Source: an uncultured Shinella sp. (GTDB taxonomy: Bacteria; Pseudomonadota; Alphaproteobacteria; Rhizobiales; Rhizobiaceae). Taken from it: a stretch of DNA of 5,529 nt. The position numbers were made by a program, and so were the translations under genes. Under the pieces are notes generated by a model, which did no database searches, was not told the origin of the DNA, and saw nothing but the letters and a program-made list of their open reading frames with translations. The first letter of the stretch is position 1. Each line of letters opens with the position of its first letter. The stretch lies in contig CAMLOC010000287.1 in the NCBI GenBank assembly GCA_946481465.1, forward strand, positions 1-5,529, given 5' to 3'. This document shows, one piece after another, positions 1-5,529 of the stretch.

Positions 1-1665
1 GGACCCGTCGGTGCGGGCGCCGGCGACCATGGAGGCGTTGGCAGCCCTGGCCGCAAAGGCGCGGCTGGCGCGTGCCACCTGCACGAAATCAGGGCTGGGA
101 TTGAGCCCCGTCAGCGGCATCTGGTTAGCCTTGGCCGCATAGCCATCTGGGTAGATGTCGGTGACCGAATGGCGCACGGCGGCCCATTCATTGTTGTTCA
201 TGACGATGACCAGCAGAGGCAGCTCGAGTGCTTCGGCGATCTGGTGGCAGGCGACGGGATTGGCGAACATGTAGGAGCCGTCGCCCATGGTGGCGACGAC
301 GAGCCGCCCGCGCCGTGCAAGCTGCATGCCGAGCGCGGCGGGAAAGGACCAGCCGAGGCCGCCCGAATGCGGCTCCTGATACCAGGCCTGGTGATGGGAG
401 AGCGTCATCGGCGAAAGCGGGCAGCCGAGTTCTGAAAGCACGGTGGCATCCCGGCCTGCCAGCGCCTCGGAAAGCGTCAGGCTGACGAAATCCTTCGTCA
501 TCGGCGTGCCGCCGCCGCGCCGGGCCGTGTCGAGCACGGCGGCGCGGGCTTTGCCGTTGCGCGCCGCCACCGCCGCCGCGCGGCTTTCCGCCCGCGCGCG
601 ATGGGCGGGCAGCAGCGGATCCATCGCCGCCTTCAGGGCGAGGAGGCCGGCGTCCGGATCGCCGACGAGCGTCACGTCGGAGCGGAAGTAGCGCACCGGC
701 TGGCGCTGGTAGAGCGGGTCCTGGGCAAGCTGGATGACCTTGCAGCCGGGCCGTAGCGCATGGGCATCCGGCGACCAGGGCGCCAGCGCATCGAGGACCA
801 GCACCAGGTCGGCCGCCTCCAGCAGCGGCCCCGGATCGGCCGGCGCGGCCATCGGATGGTCCGTCGCCATGGCAAGCTGCACCGCCCAGTACTGGCAGAC
901 GGGAATGCCCCATTCGCCCGCAAGCGCTGCGAGGGCGGCGAACCCTTCGGCCGAGCCCGCGCCGCGCTGCGCGAAGATCACCGGGTTTTCCGCCGCCGCG
1001 AGAAGAGCGGCGGCCTGCGCCACCGCTTCGGCCGCCGGCGCGGCGACGGCGGGCATCATCGTCGCAGGCGCCGCGAGGCCTTCTGTCGGGCAGGGCTGGC
1101 AGAGCACCTCGCGCGGCAGGCTCATATAGACCGGCCCGCGCGGCGTGGACGTGGCGATGGCATGCGCCCGGTCGACCATCTGCGGGATATGCTCGGGAAA
1201 GCGCAGCTCGTCGTCCCACTTGCAGGCCTCGCGCACCAGCGCCGCCTGGTCGCGCATCTCCTGCCCCCAGCCGATCGGCACGGTGCGCGAGCCCTTCCGC
1301 CCGCGCTCGGTGACCGGCGTGCGGCCGGAGAAGAGCAAAACCGGGACATGCTCCATCGCGGCGTTGATCGCGCCGATGGCGCAATTGGCAAGGCCGACAT
1401 TGGTATGCGCCATCACCGCCTGGGCGCGGCCGGTGGCGAGATAATAGCCGTGCGCCATGCCCATCGCCGCCGATTCATGCGGCATGACGAGCGCCTGCGG
1501 CAGGGCGATGCCCTTCGCCTCCGCCTCGGCGAGCCCCTCGATGATCGGCGGGAAATCCGTACCGGAATTGGCGAAGATATAGTCGATGCCGACCGCCTTC
1601 AGCCGGGCGAGCAGCGCGCCGCCCGCCGTCATTGCCGGTGCTCCGGCAAGATCGTCTTCCGCCAT
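1..1665 (-). CDS. Thiamine-diphosphate-dependent enzyme, acetolactate synthase/benzoylformate decarboxylase superfamily (3' end outside window)
   Basis: This frame is open for 555 codons to the left edge without a stop. Related proteins are, from memory, about 560-570 residues, so only a short tail is probably missing. The three-domain layout of this superfamily is visible. The N-terminal pyrimidine-binding domain (about 12-185) contains SGTDFP (34-39) and PHESAAMGMAHG (62-73), where E64 is the expected cofactor-activating glutamate. A central domain spans about 205-345. The C-terminal pyrophosphate-binding domain (about 390-540) has GDGS at 461-464 and MNNN at 489-492, the metal and diphosphate motif. 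No signal peptide or membrane segment is seen, so it should be cytoplasmic. Such enzymes decarboxylate 2-oxo acids or join the resulting aldehyde to an acceptor; the substrate here is unknown. GGAGG five bases upstream supports the ATG at 1665 over an in-frame ATG at 1683. It lies 163 bases after livF, so it may be co-transcribed or have its own promoter. Superfamily is confident; reaction is not. Confidence 0.9.
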   Translation of the reverse strand, partial: MAEDDLAGAPAMTAGGALLARLKAVGIDYIFANSGTDFPPIIEGLAEAEAKGIALPQALVMPHESAAMGMAHGYYLATGRAQAVMAHTNVGLANCAIGAINAAMEHVPVLLFSGRTPVTERGRKGSRTVPIGWGQEMRDQAALVREACKWDDELRFPEHIPQMVDRAHAIATSTPRGPVYMSLPREVLCQPCPTEGLAAPATMMPAVAAPAAEAVAQAAALLAAAENPVIFAQRGAGSAEGFAALAALAGEWGIPVCQYWAVQLAMATDHPMAAPADPGPLLEAADLVLVLDALAPWSPDAHALRPGCKVIQLAQDPLYQRQPVRYFRSDVTLVGDPDAGLLALKAAMDPLLPAHRARAESRAAAVAARNGKARAAVLDTARRGGGTPMTKDFVSLTLSEALAGRDATVLSELGCPLSPMTLSHHQAWYQEPHSGGLGWSFPAALGMQLARRGRLVVATMGDGSYMFANPVACHQIAEALELPLLVIVMNNNEWAAVRHSVTDIYPDGYAAKANQMPLTGLNPSPDFVQVARASRAFAARAANASMVAGARTDGS

Positions 1666-1828
1666 CGGAACCTCCCCCGTCATGCGGCAACCTGCCCGTG
1701 ACGGCCGGTCTCCTCGAACCGGGCGGCACAGGCTTCAGACGGTACTCTGACAGGCGGGGCGGTGATGTAAAATGAAATGCCGGCCGCGATACATAACGAA
1801 AGCCGTATGAATTGCGCTTGGAATTCCT
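1666..1828 (-). other. Intergenic gap between livF and the ThDP enzyme gene
   Basis: This 163-base stretch carries no convincing gene. The part next to livF (about 1760-1828) is richer in A and T than the surrounding coding DNA, as expected of a promoter-bearing spacer, but I cannot pick out a clear -35/-10 pair. There is no GC-rich hairpin followed by a T run on the minus strand, so no intrinsic terminator separates the transporter genes from the enzyme gene. A five-base-pair dyad (CCGGT/ACCGG, roughly 1704-1721) and a short ATAC-N12-GTAT dyad (1789-1808) are present, both short enough to be chance. Confidence 0.6.
1671..1675 (-). promoter_or_regulatory. Ribosome binding site of the ThDP enzyme gene
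   Basis: On the minus strand GGAGG lies inside a G-rich run, five bases before the ATG at 1665. An in-frame ATG at 1683 lies upstream of this site and would place it inside the coding region, so the site decides for 1665. Confidence 0.7.
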
Positions 1829-2545
1829 TTAGTGAAGCCCGCCGACGCCGAGCAGGGTTTCGACCGTGTGCCGGTCGGCGGAGAGCGCTGCCGGGGTGCC
1901 GGTCCAGGCGATGCGGCCGCGCTCCAGGATGATCACATCGTCGGCGAAATCGAGTGCGCTCTGGATGCGCTGCTCGACGAGGAGGATGGTCATCTCGCCG
2001 GAGGCCGCCAGCGTGCCGAACGCCGCCATCAGCTCCTCGCAGATGACCGGGGCAAGGCCCTCCAGCGGCTCGTCGAGCAGCAGCACGGAGGGCTGGCCGA
2101 GGATGGTGCGCGCCGTCGTCAGCATCTGCTGTTCGCCGCCGGAAAGCTGCGAGCCGAGGTTCCGGCGCCGCTCCTTGAGGCGGGGAAACATGGCGTAGGC
2201 CTCCTCGATGGCCGCACGCGGACGGCCCTTCAGCCCGACGAAGAGGTTTTCCTCCACCGTCAGCGTCGGGAAGACGTCGCGCGATTGCGGCACGTAACCG
2301 AGGCCCTTCAGGGCGCGGGCGGAGCTGCCGATGCCCTCGATCGCCTCGCCGCCGAGGCGGATTTCGCCGCCATAGCGCTTCGTCTGGCCGGCGAGCGTGG
2401 CAAAGAGCGTGGATTTTCCCATGCCGTTGCGGCCGAGCACGGCGAGCCGGCGGCCGGCCTCGGCGGCAAAGGAGATATCCTCCAGCACCCGCGTCGGGCC
2501 GTAGCCGGCGGAAAGACCGGATATTTCAAGCGACGCTGCGGGCAT
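1829..2545 (-). CDS. livF: Branched-chain amino acid-type ABC transporter ATP-binding protein LivF
   Basis: This is the second of the two ATPase subunits that drive a HAAT importer from the cytoplasmic face. The 238-residue product has the full ABC set in order: Walker A GRNGMGKST (38-46), Q-loop glutamine at 87 in YVPQSRDVFPTLTVEENL, signature LSGGEQQ (134-140), and Walker B VLLLDEP (154-160) followed by EGLAP. Switch-region LLVEQ has glutamine where many ABC proteins have histidine; this is usual for LivF and separates it from LivG. Length is normal for LivF. Two ATGs lie six bases apart. The GGGAG site is eight bases before the ATG at 2545 but only two before the one at 2551, so I chose 2545; the difference is two residues. 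The start overlaps the end of livG by 20 bases, implying translational coupling. It ends with TAA. Confidence 0.95.
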   Translation of the reverse strand: MPAASLEISGLSAGYGPTRVLEDISFAAEAGRRLAVLGRNGMGKSTLFATLAGQTKRYGGEIRLGGEAIEGIGSSARALKGLGYVPQSRDVFPTLTVEENLFVGLKGRPRAAIEEAYAMFPRLKERRRNLGSQLSGGEQQMLTTARTILGQPSVLLLDEPLEGLAPVICEELMAAFGTLAASGEMTILLVEQRIQSALDFADDVIILERGRIAWTGTPAALSADRHTVETLLGVGGLH

Positions 2546-3290
2546 CGGCATAACTCCCGAGATAGGCCTGGCGGACGCGGTCGTCCTTCGTCACCGCGTC
2601 CGGCGATCCGTCGAAGATGATCTCGCCCGCCGCCAGCACGACGACGCGCCGTGCGAAGCGGAAGACGAGGTCCATGTCGTGCTCGATCATCAGCACGGCC
2701 AGGTCCGCCGGCAGGTCGGCGATGGCCTGCTCGATGCGTGCCGTATCGCTCTGCGGCACGCCGGCGGCGGGCTCGTCGAGCAGCAGGACCCGAGGCTTGA
2801 GCGCAAGGGCAAGCGCAAGCTCCAGGAGGCGTTGCTGGCCATAGGCGATCTCGCTGACGCGGTGGCGGGCAAGATGGGCGATGCCGAGCCGGGCGAGCAG
2901 CGCATGCACCTCGTCCATCACGTCGGGCATGGCGCGGTGGCTGGCGAACATGCGGCCGGACCGGCCCTCGCGCTGCAGGATGGCGAGCGCGACATGCTCC
3001 TCCGGCGTCATCTCGGAGAAAAGCCGCGTCACCTGGAAGGACCGCACGAGGCCGCGGCGCACGCGCTCCGTCGGCCCGAGGCGGGTGACGTCCTCGCCGC
3101 CGAGCGCGACCGTGCCGGAATTCGGCAGGAGATTGCCGGTGACGAGGTTGACGAAGGTCGTCTTGCCGGCGCCGTTGGGGCCGATCAGCGCGACCCGGTC
3201 GCCCGGCGCCATCGAGAGGGAGACGTCATTGGTGACGGCGAGGCCGCCGAAGGTTCGCTTCAGGTTGCGGACGTCGAAGATCGCGCTCAT
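2526..3290 (-). CDS. livG: Branched-chain amino acid-type ABC transporter ATP-binding protein LivG
   Basis: This is the first ATPase subunit of the HAAT importer, 254 residues, a normal LivG length. Visible motifs are Walker A GPNGAGKTT (37-45), Q-loop Q86 in RSFQVTRLF, a signature reading IAYGQQR (148-154), Walker B RVLLLDEP (167-174) with D172 and E173, and switch histidine H204 in MIEHDMDLV. The C-terminal end QAYLG (241-245) is the conserved LivG tail. Alanine-tyrosine in place of serine-glycine in the signature is common in LivG and is not a defect. After Walker B it reads AAGVPQSD rather than the AAGLNP of E. coli LivG, which suggests a particular subgroup of HAAT transporters. The ATG overlaps the livM stop codon as ATGA, and GGAGG lies eight bases upstream, so the start is well supported and translation is probably coupled to livM. 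Confidence 0.96.
   Translation of the reverse strand: MSAIFDVRNLKRTFGGLAVTNDVSLSMAPGDRVALIGPNGAGKTTFVNLVTGNLLPNSGTVALGGEDVTRLGPTERVRRGLVRSFQVTRLFSEMTPEEHVALAILQREGRSGRMFASHRAMPDVMDEVHALLARLGIAHLARHRVSEIAYGQQRLLELALALALKPRVLLLDEPAAGVPQSDTARIEQAIADLPADLAVLMIEHDMDLVFRFARRVVVLAAGEIIFDGSPDAVTKDDRVRQAYLGSYADARSVA
2554..2558 (-). promoter_or_regulatory. Ribosome binding site deciding the livF start
   Basis: GGGAG on the minus strand sits within the last codons of livG. It is eight bases before the ATG at 2545 and two before the ATG at 2551. Only the first spacing is normal for initiation, which favours the downstream ATG. Confidence 0.6.
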
Positions 3291-4294
3291 CGGTCCTTCC
3301 TCCCGCGGCGTTCGAGAAGGGCGGCGAGCGAGCCGTAGAGCCCCTTCGGCGCGAAGAGGACGACCGCGATCAGCAGCGCGCCGACGATGGTGAGCCAGTG
3401 GAACGGATTGGCCGCCGAGACGACATCCTCGAACCACAGGAAGGAGAGCGTGCCGACCAGCGCGCCGTAGAGCGAGCCGGTGCCACCGAGAACAAGCATG
3501 ACGAGGGCTTCGGCCGAAAGCGTGAAGGACAGGCTGTCGAGGCCGACGACCTGTGTCGAGATGGCGTTGAGCGCCCCGCCGGCCCCGGCGACGGCGCCCG
3601 ATATGGCATACATCCGGATCAGCGTGCCGTGTACGGAGGTGCCCATGGCGCGTACCCGCAGCGGGTCCTGCTTGATGCCGCGGCAGAGCATGCCGAAGGG
3701 CGAGCGCACGATCTGGCGCAGGATGACGAAGATGGCGACGAGCAGCACGATGCCGAAGACATAGGCCGTGCGGCCCCACAGGTCAAACTGCCACAGGCCG
3801 AAGACGGGATCCGGCATGATACCGGCAAGACCGTCGCTGCCGCCGGTCCAGCCGGACGCCTTGTTGGCCGCTTCATGGGCGAGGTGGACGATGGCGATGG
3901 AGAGCACGAGCTGCGGCAGGCCGTGCGCCCGAAGCACGACGACGCCGGAAACGAGCCCCGCCAGCGCGCCCGCGACAATGCCGACGGCGAGCATGGCGAT
4001 CGGATCGGTGATGCCGAAATGGGCCGCCGCGATGCCCGCTCCATAGGCCCCGGCGCCAAAGAGCGCGGCATGGCCGAGCGTCGCCACGCCGCAATAGCCG
4101 GTGACGAGGTCGAGCGAGAGGACGAGGAGCGCGATCGCCGTAATGCGCGTCAGCAGCGCGAGATTGTTCGGGAAGAGCAGATAGCCGAGGACGGCGACGG
4201 CGAGGATGACGAGGACGCCGATCGCGTCGCGCGTCAGCCGGGCGCGGCGGTCATGGGCGGCGGAAAGGGTTTCGGTGTTCATGGTCAGCGCCAT
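3287..4294 (-). CDS. livM: Branched-chain amino acid-type ABC transporter permease LivM
   Basis: This is the second membrane subunit of the HAAT importer, 335 residues, within the usual LivM range. A polar N-terminus of about 22 residues precedes many hydrophobic segments, the first at about 24-42. Conserved elements include LDLVTGYCGVATLGHAALFG (61-80), the cytoplasmic coupling-loop region around GIKQDPLRVRAMGTS (206-220), GGTGSLYGALVG (270-281) and the end FAPKGLYG (314-321). The frame could extend upstream to an ATG at 4333, but that would overlap livH by 40 bases. The ATG at 4294 shares one base with the livH stop (TGATG) and has GGAAGG eight bases upstream, so I chose it; a further ATG at 4282 has no good site. 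Its stop overlaps the livG start. With LivH it should form the transmembrane heterodimer. Confidence 0.95.
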   Translation of the reverse strand: MALTMNTETLSAAHDRRARLTRDAIGVLVILAVAVLGYLLFPNNLALLTRITAIALLVLSLDLVTGYCGVATLGHAALFGAGAYGAGIAAAHFGITDPIAMLAVGIVAGALAGLVSGVVVLRAHGLPQLVLSIAIVHLAHEAANKASGWTGGSDGLAGIMPDPVFGLWQFDLWGRTAYVFGIVLLVAIFVILRQIVRSPFGMLCRGIKQDPLRVRAMGTSVHGTLIRMYAISGAVAGAGGALNAISTQVVGLDSLSFTLSAEALVMLVLGGTGSLYGALVGTLSFLWFEDVVSAANPFHWLTIVGALLIAVVLFAPKGLYGSLAALLERRGRKDR

Positions 4295-5157
4295 CACTTG
4301 GCCCTTCCGGCAAGGCCGCGCGGGAAAATCCACACGATGGCGATGACCGCGAGATAGAAGAAGAACTCGCCGAATTCCGGCATCAGGTAGCGTCCCGTTG
4401 TGTCGATGGCGCCGAGCAGCAGGCAGGCGGCGAGCGCGCCCGGAATGGAACCCGCCCCGCCGACCGAGACGACGACGAGGAAGGTCACCATGTAGCGCAG
4501 CGCGTAATAGGGCTCGATCGGCAGAAGCTCGGCCCCGACGACGCCCCCGAAGGCGGCAAGGCCGACCGCGACGGCAAAGCTGACGGCATAGACGACCTCG
4601 GTCTTCACGCCGAGGGCGGCGGCCATGGCCGCGTTGTCGACGGCAGCGCGCAGCTTCACGCCAAAGGCCGTGCGCTCGATGAAATACCAGAGGCCGAGCG
4701 CGACCGCGACGCCGCAGGCGATGACGAAGAGGCGATGCGCCGAGACCGTGCGGAAACCGAGGCTGACTGGCGCGCGCAGGCTTTCCGGCGTCGGGATGGT
4801 CTTCAGCGTCGGGCCGAAGACATAGTTGGCGATGCCGATGACGCAGAAGGTGATGCCGATGGTCATCAGCACCTGCGTCAGCTCCGGCTGGCCGTAGATG
4901 CGCCGGTAGAGCAGGCGCTCGACTGGTATGGCGATGAGGATCGTGCCGGCGACGGCGAGCATGACGGCGACGGCATAGGCAAGGCCGAGGTCGCGCGCGG
5001 CATAGGAGGCGATGTAGCCGCCGATCATGGCGAAGGCGCCATGCGCCAGGTTGACGACCCGCATCAGCCCCATCGTCACCGAAAGGCCGATGGAGATGAC
5101 GAAGAGCACCATGCCGTAGGCGAGCGCATCGACACCGATGCTGAAGACCGTTTGCAT
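4294..5157 (-). CDS. livH: Branched-chain amino acid-type ABC transporter permease LivH
   Basis: This is the first membrane subunit of the HAAT importer, 287 residues, typical for LivH. It is strongly hydrophobic throughout. Family hallmarks are GLSVTMGLMRVVNLAHGAFA (24-43), the glutamate-containing stretch PVERLLYRRIYG (78-89), the coupling-loop region DNAAMAAALGVKTEVVYAVS (174-193), GGAGSIPGALAACLLLGAID (233-252) and the ending IFPRGLAGRAK. A TTG codon directly precedes the ATG and could in principle start translation three bases earlier, but AGGA lies seven bases before the ATG, so ATG at 5157 is preferred. It is the first gene after the palindrome-bearing spacer that follows the binding-protein gene. 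Its stop codon shares one base with the livM start. Confidence 0.95.
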   Translation of the reverse strand: MQTVFSIGVDALAYGMVLFVISIGLSVTMGLMRVVNLAHGAFAMIGGYIASYAARDLGLAYAVAVMLAVAGTILIAIPVERLLYRRIYGQPELTQVLMTIGITFCVIGIANYVFGPTLKTIPTPESLRAPVSLGFRTVSAHRLFVIACGVAVALGLWYFIERTAFGVKLRAAVDNAAMAAALGVKTEVVYAVSFAVAVGLAAFGGVVGAELLPIEPYYALRYMVTFLVVVSVGGAGSIPGALAACLLLGAIDTTGRYLMPEFGEFFFYLAVIAIVWIFPRGLAGRAK

Positions 5158-5164
5158 CAAACTA

Positions 5165-5168
5165 TCCT
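5165..5168 (-). promoter_or_regulatory. Ribosome binding site of livH
   Basis: AGGA on the minus strand lies seven bases before the ATG at 5157 and four before the adjacent TTG at 5160. The first spacing is the more usual one. The site is about 40 bases from the nearer palindrome, so that hairpin alone should not cover it. Confidence 0.5.
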
Positions 5169-5207
5169 GCTGTGGCCGGTTTTGCGGCCGTTTGTCGGGA
5201 TATGCGG

Positions 5208-5237
5208 GTGGATCCTCGGGTCAAGCCCGAGGATGAC
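5208..5237 (+). repeat. REP-like palindromic element, copy A
   Basis: This 30-base unit contains its own hairpin: ATCCTCGGG (5212-5220) pairs with CCCGAGGAT (5226-5234) around the loop TCAAG. It is the exact reverse complement of copy B at 5321-5350. The sequence resembles a short intergenic palindrome I recall as frequent in genomes of Rhizobium relatives; copy number here cannot be counted from one window. There is no T run after the hairpin, so it does not look like a standard intrinsic terminator. It sits between the binding-protein gene and livH, where it would be transcribed if the two are in one operon. Confidence 0.88.
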
Positions 5238-5320
5238 GCAAGAAGAGAAGGGCGGTGGATCAATGCAACGGTTCCGCTTGCCGCAGCGTCGGACGGGGTT
5301 CGCGACCTCTCCTCCTCGCC

Positions 5321-5350
5321 GTCATCCTCGGGCTTGACCCGAGGATCCAC
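5321..5350 (-). repeat. REP-like palindromic element, copy B (inverted relative to copy A)
   Basis: This unit matches copy A over all 30 bases in opposite orientation. Its own hairpin pairs ATCCTCGGG (5324-5332) with CCCGAGGAT (5338-5346) around CTTGA. It begins 18 bases after the stop codon of the binding-protein gene in the direction of transcription. In RNA, copies A and B could form either two separate small hairpins or one 30-base-pair stem enclosing 83 bases. Confidence 0.88.
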
Positions 5351-5368
5351 CTGCCCGACGCAAACACG

Positions 5369-5529
5369 TTACTTCGCCGCCGCCAGGCCCGGGTCACCCT
5401 GCTTCTCGAAGGTCTGGACCTCCTTGTTGTAATAGGTCCCGTCATCGGCCTTGGCCACTTCGCGCAGGTAGATGTTCTGCGTGATGTGGCGGCTTTCCGG
5501 ATCGATCGAGACCGGGCCGCGCGGGCTCT
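5369..5529 (-). CDS. Periplasmic solute-binding protein of a branched-chain amino acid-type ABC transporter (C-terminal fragment)
   Basis: Only the last 52 complete codons and the TAA stop (5369-5371) are in the window; the 5' end lies beyond the right edge. The visible peptide starts SPRGPVSIDPESRHITQNIY and continues with a short lysine- and glutamate-rich tail ending AAAK. The sequence SPRGPxxIDPxxRxxxQNIY is characteristic of the C-terminal part of type I periplasmic binding proteins of the LivK/Peripla_BP_6 group, where it follows the ligand-binding lobes. The full protein would be secreted, bind the ligand and deliver it to LivHM. Position immediately upstream of livH in the same orientation fits. 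The ligand cannot be deduced from this fragment, so no livK or livJ symbol is given. Confidence 0.9.
   Translation of the reverse strand, partial: SPRGPVSIDPESRHITQNIYLREVAKADDGTYYNKEVQTFEKQGDPGLAAAK

Larger units (their letters stand above)
5158..5368 (-). other. Spacer between the solute-binding-protein gene and livH
   Basis: This 211-base region holds the two inverted palindromes, the livH ribosome binding site, and 83 bases between the repeats (5238-5320) in which I see no gene. Short open frames crossing it on both strands mostly translate the palindromes and have no recognisable protein features. No clear promoter for livH is seen, so livH is most simply read through from the binding-protein gene. 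Confidence 0.65.

Noticed and set aside
1..60. Possible frameshift or junction near the end of the ThDP enzyme, where the C-terminal residues look less conserved
   Set aside because: RAANASMVAGA can be aligned in register with the R-V-E-x-P/A-x-x-L-P-x-A pattern I recall near the end of related enzymes, neither other minus-strand frame fits better, and the real C-terminus is outside the window.
188..1384. A 398-codon minus-strand open frame inside the ThDP enzyme gene
   Set aside because: It is in a different frame from the enzyme, which shows intact E64, GDGS and NN motifs and no internal stop over 555 codons. The alternative translation is low-complexity Arg/Ala/Gly sequence.
1789..1808. 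ATAC-N12-GTAT dyad upstream of the ThDP enzyme as a regulator operator
   Set aside because: Arms of four bases are too short to distinguish from chance, and no regulator gene is in the window to support it.
2835..2850. LivG signature reading IAYGQQ instead of LSGGQ, as a sign of an inactive ATPase site
   Set aside because: LivG proteins commonly have LAYGQQ or LSYGQQ here, and Walker A, Walker B and the switch histidine are intact.
3291..3779. Upstream extension of the livG frame giving a 417-residue protein, which could suggest a permease-ATPase fusion
   Set aside because: The added residues are an out-of-frame translation of livM and show no membrane-domain motifs. The ATGA overlap and GGAGG site place the livG start at 3290.
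3398..4357. Long plus-strand open frames, for example 3398-4357, 760-1701 and 1832-2620
   Set aside because: They lie exactly antisense to livM, the ThDP enzyme and livF, which have clear family motifs. Their translations are rich in Arg, Ala, Gly and Asp with no recognisable domain, as expected for shadow frames in GC-rich DNA.
5208..5350. The inverted repeats as terminal repeats of a small insertion element
   Set aside because: The 83 bases between them carry no gene, no target-site duplication is evident, and each arm is itself a palindrome, which fits a REP-type element better than transposon ends.

Overview
The window is GC-rich, and every convincing gene lies on the minus strand, so it reads from high to low coordinates. 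Composition, gene style and a dispersed palindrome (stem ATCCTCGGG/CCCGAGGAT) suggest an alphaproteobacterium, probably of the order containing Rhizobium, Agrobacterium and Ensifer. This is inferred from general knowledge; no search was run.

Layout in transcription order: (1) the last 52 codons of a periplasmic solute-binding protein of a branched-chain-amino-acid-type (HAAT) ABC transporter, entering from the right edge; (2) a spacer of about 200 bases holding two perfect 30-base copies of a palindromic element in inverted orientation; (3) four tightly packed genes for the rest of the transporter: permeases livH and livM, then ATPases livG and livF, each overlapping the next by 1 to 20 bases; (4) a 163-base gap; (5) a large gene for a thiamine-diphosphate-dependent enzyme of the acetolactate synthase/benzoylformate decarboxylase superfamily. 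It runs off the left edge after 555 codons with no stop.

Together the genes form a complete uptake system: the binding protein captures a ligand in the periplasm, LivH and LivM form the channel, and LivG and LivF power it. The downstream enzyme could act on the imported compound or a 2-oxo acid derived from it. That link rests on gene order only, and neither ligand nor enzyme substrate can be read from the sequence.

This is largely an ordinary metabolic locus, and I see no new defence, mobile or RNA system. The most notable feature is the inverted palindrome pair between the binding-protein gene and the permease genes. A transcript hairpin there could let the binding protein be made in excess over the membrane components, as proposed for malE-malF in E. 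coli. Long open frames on the plus strand are by-products of high GC content.
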